From: Planctomycetota bacterium
Lineage (GTDB): Bacteria > Planctomycetota > Planctomycetia > Pirellulales > Lacipirellulaceae
Direction of reading: 5' to 3'
Assembly: GCA_022614705.1 (NCBI GenBank)
Contig: JAKEIB010000005.1
Coordinates: 1 to 20,518 of the forward strand
Length of the DNA: 20,518 nt
Position numbers and translations under genes: made by a program. Position 1 is the stretch's first letter. Every line of letters begins with the position of its first letter. Below the pieces are notes generated by a model. That model was not told the origin of the DNA and searched no databases. It saw only the letters and a program-made list of their open reading frames with translations. Shown in pieces: positions 15,100-20,518 of the stretch.

Positions 15100-15873
15100 T
15101 TAGGCTGCAACGCGACTCGAAGTAGAAGCGCATAATCGCTTTCTGACCACCGCGACGAGCGACAGGCCGAACGGCATTGGCATTCGTCCCAGCAGGTTTG
15201 CTTCGCTTCGCATAACGTGCGCGAGCAGGCCGTTAAGCGGCCGGGGCGGTATTCTGAGATCGCCGGCGGCCTCGCGCGGCGAACTAAGCTTGCTTGCCAA
15301 CCGCACGACGGCCGCCGGCGCAAAGAGCAACGCGTTGTAGTGACTAAGCAGAAGCGTCTGAGTGTTCGGCGCGGTCCAGAGTGCGCCGAACCGCCGTTTA
15401 CCGTAGCGGCGGAAGTGATGATGGTGGGCGTCGCGCGGAGAATATAGCCATTGATAAGCCGGCACCGTTGCAACCACAATGCCGCCGGGGCGTACGAGTC
15501 GCAGCGCCGTTCTGGCCGAGCCGGCATCGTCTTCGATGTGCTCGAGCACGTCGGTTAACAACACGACGTCGAACGAGTCGGAGGGTAGATCGATGTCATC
15601 CGGCAAGCTGCCGCGGCGGACGCGGTTGCCGAGTCGTCGCTGTGCATAGTCCAAGGCGTGCGGTGAGCACTCGACGCCAACCACGTCGTGCTGGTCGGCA
15701 ACGGCCGCCAGGTTTCCGCCGGTGCCGCAGCCGAGCTCGCAGATTTGCAGTCGGCGATTTGGCGGGCCGCCCACGTATCGCCCGACAAGCGACCATACGA
15801 TGTGCCGCCGGGCACGGAACCACCAATGGTCCTGCTCGACTCGCCACAACTCGTCGTATAGTTTCGCGTCCAT
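15100..15873 (-). CDS. Class I SAM-dependent methyltransferase
   Basis: A 257-residue methyltransferase of the type 11/12 fold. It starts with YDELWRVEQDHWWFRARR (6-23), a common opening in methyltransferases from glycan clusters. The SAM loop ELGCGTGGN is at 46-54, the acidic residue ending strand 2 at Glu68 (VECS), DVLEHIEDD at 108-116 and LVRPGG at 126-131. I chose ATG 15873; a longer frame to 15951 adds 26 residues encoded wholly by hairpin repeat DNA. A weak GGA precedes the start. It lies downstream of the GT2 gene with a repeat-filled gap of 133 bases and probably acts on a lipid-linked or envelope sugar; the acceptor is not known. Confidence 0.88.
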   Translation of the reverse strand: MDAKLYDELWRVEQDHWWFRARRHIVWSLVGRYVGGPPNRRLQICELGCGTGGNLAAVADQHDVVGVECSPHALDYAQRRLGNRVRRGSLPDDIDLPSDSFDVVLLTDVLEHIEDDAGSARTALRLVRPGGIVVATVPAYQWLYSPRDAHHHHFRRYGKRRFGALWTAPNTQTLLLSHYNALLFAPAAVVRLASKLSSPREAAGDLRIPPRPLNGLLAHVMRSEANLLGRMPMPFGLSLVAVVRKRLCASTSSRVAA

Positions 15874-15887
15874 TGTTTTCCAAAGTA

Positions 15888-16000
15888 GTAGGCACACTCC
15901 GTGTGCCGTAACTCGCGGCTGAACACGCACACCAATACTGCTACGGCACACCGATCCGGCACCCGGCCAAACCGGCCGCCGGGTGCCCGGTGCCTGCTAC
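15888..16000. repeat. Cluster of GTAG-footed hairpins
   Basis: GTAG at 15888-15891 is followed by GCACAC, TCC and GTGTGC (15892-15906). A partial inverse copy of the same word is at 15941-15950. A second dyad, GGCACCCGGC (15958-15967) with GCCGGGTGCC (15978-15987), ends in CTAC (15997-16000), which is GTAG on the minus strand. The cluster fills the gap between the methyltransferase and GT2 genes. Confidence 0.8.
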
Positions 16001-16006
16001 ATTGAG

Positions 16007-16861
16007 TCACGCCGCGTCGCGATGCTGGATGCCGGGTGCCGGATGCTCGATTCCGGAGGCTTGAGCCGATTCGCCAATTTGGCTTACACCTCGTCGGTTC
16101 CGCCAATAAATGGCCACGAGGTCCATAGCGGCCACGAGGAAATCGAATGGCTGCAACCGTGAACCTTGTACATCCTGCCAGCGCTCGAGCGGATACTCGT
16201 ACACGACGTCGGCCGCTTCGCCGATCGCGTCAAGGCGCTTCGCTTGCACCATTCGCGCGAGAATCTCGACGTCGAAGATCCACCGCGTGTCGAACGGCTG
16301 GCGAAACAGTTCCGTTGTCTCTGGCGTCACGCGAAACAGCTTCGCGCCGCATTGCGTGTCGTAAACCGTGAGGCCCAGCACGAACGATGCGGCGGTGGCA
16401 AATGCCCGACCGAGCAGGTGGCGTCGCCAACGGCGTCGTATCTGCCGGCCCAACAGCGCCACCCGGCTGCCCATCACCAGTAGTATCTCCGGGCGCTCCA
16501 ATAGCACGGAACGAAAACGAAGGACTGCGTCCAGCGGCGTTGCGAGATCGGCATCCCAGTAACCCGCGAAGTTCGCCCGCCGTCGAATCGCAAGCAACAT
16601 CCCGCGGCGCACGGCTTCCGCTTTGCCGACATTGGCGCCCAGCCGCAGCGTCAGCACGCGGCGCGGATGTCGCTGCCGCAACCGCTCGATCACCAGCGGC
16701 GTATCGTCGGTACTGCCATCATCCACGAACAATAACGAAACGTCGACCGATCGCGCCAGGAACGCGTCATACGCGGCGAAGTCGAGGCGCCGCGCTTCGT
16801 TGTAGCAGGGCACGACGACAATCGTCGCGCCGCCCGATTGTGGGACACTAGCCTGGGTCAT
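16007..16861 (-). CDS. Family 2 glycosyltransferase, polyprenyl-phosphate sugar synthase-like
   Basis: A 284-residue GT2 enzyme close in style to dolichyl-phosphate glucose/mannose synthases. VVVPCYNEARR (15-25) opens the nucleotide-sugar fold, DDGSTDDT (47-54) and the metal-binding DAD (103-105, in WDADLATPL) follow, then TQCGAKLFR (169-177) and RWIFDVEIL (193-201). There is no C-terminal pair of membrane helices, so it would act at the membrane surface. It likely charges a polyprenyl phosphate with a hexose. The start at 16861 has no Shine-Dalgarno. The last 18 residues or so (GIEHPAPGIQHRDAA at the very end) come from a short degenerate repeat of GGATGCTGGATGCCGG type, an odd tail absent in relatives as I know them. 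It is divergent from the GT39 gene. Confidence 0.9.
   Translation of the reverse strand: MTQASVPQSGGATIVVVPCYNEARRLDFAAYDAFLARSVDVSLLFVDDGSTDDTPLVIERLRQRHPRRVLTLRLGANVGKAEAVRRGMLLAIRRRANFAGYWDADLATPLDAVLRFRSVLLERPEILLVMGSRVALLGRQIRRRWRRHLLGRAFATAASFVLGLTVYDTQCGAKLFRVTPETTELFRQPFDTRWIFDVEILARMVQAKRLDAIGEAADVVYEYPLERWQDVQGSRLQPFDFLVAAMDLVAIYWRNRRGVSQIGESAQASGIEHPAPGIQHRDAA
16019..16056. repeat. Degenerate GGATGC/GCCGGG repeat at GT2 gene end
   Basis: The stretch carries GGATGCCGGG and GTGCCGGATGC, short near-copies of one word, with GATGCTGGATGCC at its start. It encodes the C-terminal tail of the GT2 protein and shares GCCGGGTGCC with the neighbouring dyad at 15978-15987. Confidence 0.5.
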
Positions 16862-17055
16862 CGCGCGGTGGGCACAAAGTAGTTGGAGGAAGTGCGGGAC
16901 CGCACCATACGCGATGGGAATTCATTCATGCAACGGCGCTGCGATGTGCGTCGGCCGCGTGATAGCACCCGACCCATCTTGCCGCTTGCGGCGATGGTTG
17001 CTATCGTTCGCCCCGTTTCACCGTCCTACCCTGCCCGCCGTAAATCACCCGCCGC

Positions 17056-17125
17056 GTAGGTCAGGCTGTGCCTGACACACCGAGTGCAACGCGCGCGAAA
17101 GATCGTCAGGCGGAGCCTGACCTAC
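17056..17125. repeat. Inverted pair of GTAG-footed GTCAGGC hairpins (BIME-like)
   Basis: The left hairpin has GTAG 17056-17059, stem GTCAGGC (17060-17066), loop TGT and GCCTGAC (17070-17076). The right one is in opposite orientation: stem 17105-17111, loop GGA, stem 17115-17121, then CTAC 17122-17125. Both stems are perfect 7-mers. The pair lies between the GT2 and GT39 genes and shares its stem word with 10114-10169. Confidence 0.9.
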
Positions 17126-17175
17126 ATCGCGCCCCGCCCGCCATCAATCAGCCGACTCGACGAGAGACCCGCCTC

Positions 17176-18981
17176 ATGTCCGACGTGACTTCGATTGCGA
17201 ACAGCCCCATCGATCGCAGTGCACGTCGCTGGGACGACCTCGCCGCTGTGACTTTGCTCGTTATTTTGGTGTCGTTGATCTACGGCGCGCGGCTCACGCG
17301 GCAGCCGATCGCTGGCGAGGAAAGCCGCTGGGCGACCGGCGCTCGCGAGATGCTCGCGACGGGCGACTGGATCGTGCCTCGGCAACAAGGACAGGTGTTT
17401 CCAGAGCGGCCGCCGATGACGATGTGGGCGATGGCCGCCGCCGGCTGGGTCCGCGGCGACGTCGACCTGATCGCGATTCGATTGCCAAGCGTCATCGCGA
17501 TCGTGCTGACGACGATCATACTCTACGTTTACGCTCGTAAATTGGCGTCTCCATTCGCGGCACTCGTCGCCGCGTTGGTGTATGCCACCATGGGCCAGGT
17601 GCTGCAAATCGGACGACAGGGTGAATCGGAAGCGCTGTTTGCGCTGTTCGTAAGCGCGTCGCTGCTGTTGTGGCACCTCGGTTACATGCGTGGCTGGCCG
17701 GTGCTGGCGACCTGGTGCATCGGCTTTGGATGCGCGGCCCTAGCGGCGCTCGTGAAAGGTCCGCAGGCGCCCGTCTACTTCGTGGCGATCACGGCCGTGT
17801 ATCTCACCGTGCGGCGTGACTTGCAATATCTCGTTCGCTGGCAATACGCGGCCGCCGCTTGCGTCTTCGCAACCTTCGTGGCCGCCTGGCAGATTCCGTT
17901 CTACCTGGCGACCGACTGGCCGACGGTGGCCGCGACGTGGTCCGGCCTCGCTGCCGACCGCATCCACTTGGGCGGCCTCGCGAAGCACATCGTCACGTAT
18001 CCACTCGAAACATTCGCCTGCCTGCTGCCCTGGTCGCCGCTGTTGGTGGCGCTGATGAAACGTGAAACGCGCGAACTGCTGGCCGATCGCCGACCGGTGA
18101 CCACGTTTCTGTTCACGGCGCTGCTCGTCGCTTATCCGACCGTTTGGCTGGCGACGGGCGCCCGCGGCCGGTATTTCATGCCGCTCTATCCGTTGGTGGC
18201 CGTGCTCATTGCCCTCGTCATTGAGCGATGCTCGGCGGCAAAGCTCGGCGGCTATTCGCGACACGCATGGCACCAGTTCTTGCTGCTGTGCAGTGTGCTG
18301 ATCGGTATCGGCGGCATGGCGATCGGCGTCGGCGGATCGCTTCCCAACGAGTGGATCGGCCCAATGCATCAGCCGGTATGGTTTTGCCTGGCATTGGCTG
18401 CGGCCGCGGCCGGTGTGGTCTACGTGCTGTGGAGCTGCTACCGCACGCCACGACGTTTCGTGCCGGTGATTGCCGTTCTGGCCATCGCGACGTTCGCCGG
18501 CGCTGCCTACACGGGCGCCGTCATCAACGTGAACGCAGCTCGCTGGACCGACCCGACGCAAGTCGTATCAGACCTGAAGCAACAACTGCCCAGCGGCACG
18601 ACGCTCGTAAGCCTCACGCCCATCGAGCACCGTTTCGCGTACTATTTTCGAGAGCCCATCGCCCAGCTCGAATGGCCGCAAGCGCCGAGCGATCTACCAT
18701 CGGACGTCGAATACTTTTGCTTCATGCGTCATCCGGGCGATACGGCCAGGCAACGTTTTGCCGGGCGCGGACGGACGATGCGATACACGTCCGGCACGCT
18801 GCCATTTGCGTGGACGGAAATCACGTCGATTTGCGTCGATCGTACCGAGCGGGCAGAAGGCCGGCGAACCATCGTGCTCGGCCGAGTGGTGCGCCCGATC
18901 CGCGCGGAGATTTCCGATGCGACGCGCCCCCAACCGTCGGTCGCCCAGCGGAGCGACGGAGCGGAGCGCACGTCTCTGTAG
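17176..18981 (+). CDS. ArnT-like GT39 family membrane glycosyltransferase
   Basis: A polytopic glycosyltransferase of the ArnT/PMT superfamily, 601 residues. It would move a sugar from a polyprenyl-phosphate donor to an acceptor on the outer side of the membrane. After a cytoplasmic N-terminus the first helix (about 23-40) leads to GEESRWATGAREML (47-60), matching the catalytic loop that normally reads DE-RYA-AREM; here an acidic pair of Glu replaces the usual Asp-Glu. GDWIVPRQQG and ERPPMTMW follow (63-84). About 12 hydrophobic segments run to residue 465, and a soluble periplasmic domain ends the protein. ATG 17176 is chosen because the longer frame from 17068 starts in the loop of a hairpin repeat. 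The TAG stop is inside another repeat. The adjacent GT2 enzyme could make its donor. Confidence 0.88.
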   Translation: MSDVTSIANSPIDRSARRWDDLAAVTLLVILVSLIYGARLTRQPIAGEESRWATGAREMLATGDWIVPRQQGQVFPERPPMTMWAMAAAGWVRGDVDLIAIRLPSVIAIVLTTIILYVYARKLASPFAALVAALVYATMGQVLQIGRQGESEALFALFVSASLLLWHLGYMRGWPVLATWCIGFGCAALAALVKGPQAPVYFVAITAVYLTVRRDLQYLVRWQYAAAACVFATFVAAWQIPFYLATDWPTVAATWSGLAADRIHLGGLAKHIVTYPLETFACLLPWSPLLVALMKRETRELLADRRPVTTFLFTALLVAYPTVWLATGARGRYFMPLYPLVAVLIALVIERCSAAKLGGYSRHAWHQFLLLCSVLIGIGGMAIGVGGSLPNEWIGPMHQPVWFCLALAAAAAGVVYVLWSCYRTPRRFVPVIAVLAIATFAGAAYTGAVINVNAARWTDPTQVVSDLKQQLPSGTTLVSLTPIEHRFAYYFREPIAQLEWPQAPSDLPSDVEYFCFMRHPGDTARQRFAGRGRTMRYTSGTLPFAWTEITSICVDRTERAEGRRTIVLGRVVRPIRAEISDATRPQPSVAQRSDGAERTSL

Positions 18982-19001
18982 CTGGCCTCTATGAGGCCGG
19001 C
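18978..19001 (+). repeat. GTAG-footed hairpin carrying the GT39 stop codon
   Basis: GTAG (18978-18981) is followed by CTGGCCTC, a TAT loop and GAGGCCGG, with one G-T type mismatch in the stem. The TAG of this foot is the stop codon of the GT39 gene. Confidence 0.85.
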
Positions 19002-19050
19002 TGGAGTCGCTCTGATCGATATCTGCGCTGAGAATGAGCCGTCTCACATT

Positions 19051-19133
19051 TGGGTGGCATGCCCACGGCTTTGCGTGGGCATGGGAATCTGGCTGCAAGC
19101 ATGGCCACTCAGAGCAGTGGCCATGGCACCCTA
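19051..19133. repeat. Double hairpin, CATGCCCACG and CATGGCCACT stems
   Basis: Two perfect 10-base stems lie in tandem: 19058-19067 with 19074-19083, and 19100-19109 with 19116-19125. Outer words GGGTGGCATG and CATGGCACCC also pair with one mismatch, so the unit can fold as one cruciform. Confidence 0.85.
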
Positions 19134-19164
19134 TGGCTCATTAGCAATTCAGAGATCAATAGTC

Positions 19165-19189
19165 GGCCGGGGTCACAGACCCCAGCTAC
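19165..19189 (-). repeat. Intergenic copy of the CCGGGGTC family
   Basis: The arms GCCGGGGTC (19166-19174) and GACCCCAGC (19178-19186) have one mismatch and a 3-base loop; GTAG is the minus-strand foot (19189-19186). This is the same family that occurs four times inside the DUF6807 gene. It lies 4 bases past the stop codon of the GT9 gene. Confidence 0.9.
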
Positions 19190-19193
19190 AGAT

Positions 19194-20237
19194 TTATGCC
19201 GCATCCAGGCCGTCCACCACGGCCGCGTATACTTGATCCACCGTCAAGTCGCGCATGCAGCGGTGATGCACGAGCGGGCACGTTCGCTCCATGCACGGCT
19301 GACAATCGAGCGCAAGCGAGAGACTCATTTCGCGTTCGTAGTGCGTCGCCGTCGCCGCCGGGTCCGTTGGGCCGAAGAGGGTCACGACCGGCTTGCCGAA
19401 AGCAATCGCCAGAAAGCGCGGCCCGCTGTCCGTCGTTACGAGCATGCGCGCCCGTCGAACGCATGCCTTCGTGAGCCCGATGGGAAGTTTCTCCACATCC
19501 GCCAGGCTGACGGCACGGGAACTGCCAGCTCGCGCAGCGACCTCGCGCGCGATCTCCCGCTCCGCCGGTCCGCAGTTGACGAGCACCGAGAGCTTTTCGC
19601 CACGGCGATCGACGATCCGCCGGGCGAGCTCCGCGAAGTATTCCGCCGGCCAAAGCTTCGCCGCGCCGTACGCGCCGCCCGAGTTAAGAATGACAACCTC
19701 GTTCCCCGGCGGCAGCTTCAACTGTTGCCACACGGCGTCGGCCGCGCGTTCGTCGGCCGGCGTCGTGAACAGTTCCAACCGCGGCGGCTCGGGTTCGCAG
19801 CCCGCCGCTTCGGTAAGCCGCATGTAACCGTCGATCGTGGACAGAGGTACGCCATCGGACTTCGCTCGCGGCGGCACTCGCTTTGTGAGCAGCCACGACC
19901 GCCCTTCACCTGCATACCCAATCCGCTCGCGCGCCCCGCTCCGCCAGGCAATCCACGCCGTGCGCATCGAATTCGTCAGCAACACGGCGCGGTCAAGCCG
20001 TTCCGCGCGAAGCTGTTGGTACACTTCGGGCGCGGCGACTCGAAATCGACTCGGCGGCTTGCCGTAGATGATTTGCGCATCGAGCCAGCTCGTGCCCGCG
20101 AGCACGTCCGCGACGTACGGCCGCATCAGCCCGATGAGTTGCCCATCGGGGCCAACGAGCTTCCGCAACGCGCGAATCGCCGGCGTGGCCATCACCACGT
20201 CGCCAATCCAATTGGGAAGAAAAACGGCAACGCGCAT
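19194..20237 (-). CDS. waaF: GT9 family heptosyltransferase-like protein
   Basis: A 347-residue GT9 enzyme of the ADP-heptose:LPS heptosyltransferase type, which adds core sugars on the cytoplasmic face of the inner membrane. PNWIGDVVMATPAIRALR (8-25) contains the conserved catalytic Asp13. NSGGAYGAAKLWP (185-197) is the donor-binding block with Lys194, and TTDSGPRFLAIAFGKP (268-283) with GPTDP (289-293) completes the nucleotide site. In the usual SGPRH motif, His is replaced by Phe275. A four-Cys cluster (Cys312, 315, 320, 327) near the C-terminus is typical of the WaaF branch and could bind metal. The start at 20237 lacks a Shine-Dalgarno. Assignment to GT9 is firm; the exact acceptor is inferred, and waaF is the nearest name, not proven. 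Confidence 0.88.
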   Translation of the reverse strand: MRVAVFLPNWIGDVVMATPAIRALRKLVGPDGQLIGLMRPYVADVLAGTSWLDAQIIYGKPPSRFRVAAPEVYQQLRAERLDRAVLLTNSMRTAWIAWRSGARERIGYAGEGRSWLLTKRVPPRAKSDGVPLSTIDGYMRLTEAAGCEPEPPRLELFTTPADERAADAVWQQLKLPPGNEVVILNSGGAYGAAKLWPAEYFAELARRIVDRRGEKLSVLVNCGPAEREIAREVAARAGSSRAVSLADVEKLPIGLTKACVRRARMLVTTDSGPRFLAIAFGKPVVTLFGPTDPAATATHYEREMSLSLALDCQPCMERTCPLVHHRCMRDLTVDQVYAAVVDGLDAA

Positions 20238-20357
20238 CGGGGCGAAACATCCTGTTCCGTGGATGAACGAACGACCGAAATGTTACCATGCGTCGCCGCG
20301 ACCGACCTAGCTCAACCTGGGCCCGCTAGTGATACCGTCTGCGGCCGTGGCCTCTTT

Positions 20358-20415
20358 GTCATTCCGAGGTCTGCCGAGGAATCTAAGCGGACCCCTCGGC
20401 AGACCTCAGGGTGAC
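20358..20415. repeat. GTCATTC-type inverted repeat, complete copy
   Basis: The arms 20358-20379 and 20394-20415 match at 19 of 22 positions, with a perfect inner 14-mer GAGGTCTGCCGAGG. The loop AATCTAAGCGGACC carries the AATCT word shared with the copies at 190-216 and 3040-3119. Confidence 0.85.
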
Positions 20416-20488
20416 AATGCAATCGGTCTCACTACCTGTAATCGCAGACACGAACGAACCGTTTTCGCTAAGATTCTAAGTCGCAAAT

Positions 20489-20518
20489 ATGAGCCGCAAT
20501 GAACTTCGACGCAAAATA
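20489..20518 (+). CDS. Possible start of a gene running off the window
   Basis: ATG at 20489 opens a frame (MSRNELRRKI) that continues to the window edge. There is no clear ribosome binding site and only ten codons are visible. It could equally be chance; a second ATG at 20499 in another frame is also open. Confidence 0.15.
   Translation, partial: MSRNELRRKI

Noticed and set aside
17068..17175. 36-residue N-terminal extension of the GT39 protein
   Set aside because: The GTG start lies in the hairpin loop of a repeat and the residues have no similarity to the family start.
19050..20414. 454-codon plus-strand frame opposite the GT9 gene
   Set aside because: Starts in hairpin repeats and runs antisense to a clear GT9 protein.

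Overview
The window looks like a chromosomal segment of a planctomycete, most likely in or near the Pirellulales. Several things point that way: a DUF6807 (PmoA-like) secreted protein, a Tat-exported Gfo/Idh/MocA oxidoreductase, a secreted cyclophilin ending in a dockerin-like Asp-rich segment and a PEP-CTERM sorting signal, a GC-rich base composition, weak or absent Shine-Dalgarno sequences, and many intergenic palindromes. This assignment is an inference from protein style; there is no rRNA or marker gene in the window.

Layout. Positions 1-316 hold no gene that I can support. From 317 to 12747 all genes are on the minus strand: DUF6807 protein, Gfo/Idh/MocA oxidoreductase, type II NADH dehydrogenase, two adjacent MFS transporters, an APC-type permease preceded by a 57-codon gene that overlaps it by 4 nt (ATGA), an HpaI-type aldolase, and the cyclophilin/PEP-CTERM protein. 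A divergent gap (12748-13096) leads to xylose isomerase (xylA) on the plus strand. Then come, on the minus strand, a small membrane protein, a solitary DUF104-type antitoxin, a SAM methyltransferase and a family 2 glycosyltransferase. A plus-strand ArnT-like GT39 membrane glycosyltransferase and a minus-strand GT9 heptosyltransferase-like gene finish the window.

How the genes work together. The right part (15100-20237) is an envelope glycan set: the GT2 enzyme resembles polyprenyl-phosphate sugar synthases, the GT39 enzyme belongs to a family that uses polyprenyl-phosphate sugars, and the GT9 enzyme builds heptose-like core sugars. The left part is a loose collection of carbohydrate-related and transport genes (DUF6807, Gfo/Idh/MocA, MFS pair, aldolase, xylA) without a clear single pathway.

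The most striking feature is the number and variety of palindromic repeats. Nearly every gap has one, and at least four families with unrelated stem sequences share one architecture: a GTAG tetranucleotide at the 5' foot of a short hairpin, often in head-to-head pairs. This is the layout of REP/BIME elements mobilised by RAYT (TnpA-REP) transposases. One family has entered the DUF6807 coding sequence four times, always in the same frame, adding copies of an AGVSDPG-like peptide. Other copies supply a stop codon, a C-terminal tail or false N-terminal extensions for neighbouring genes. No RAYT gene lies in the window.
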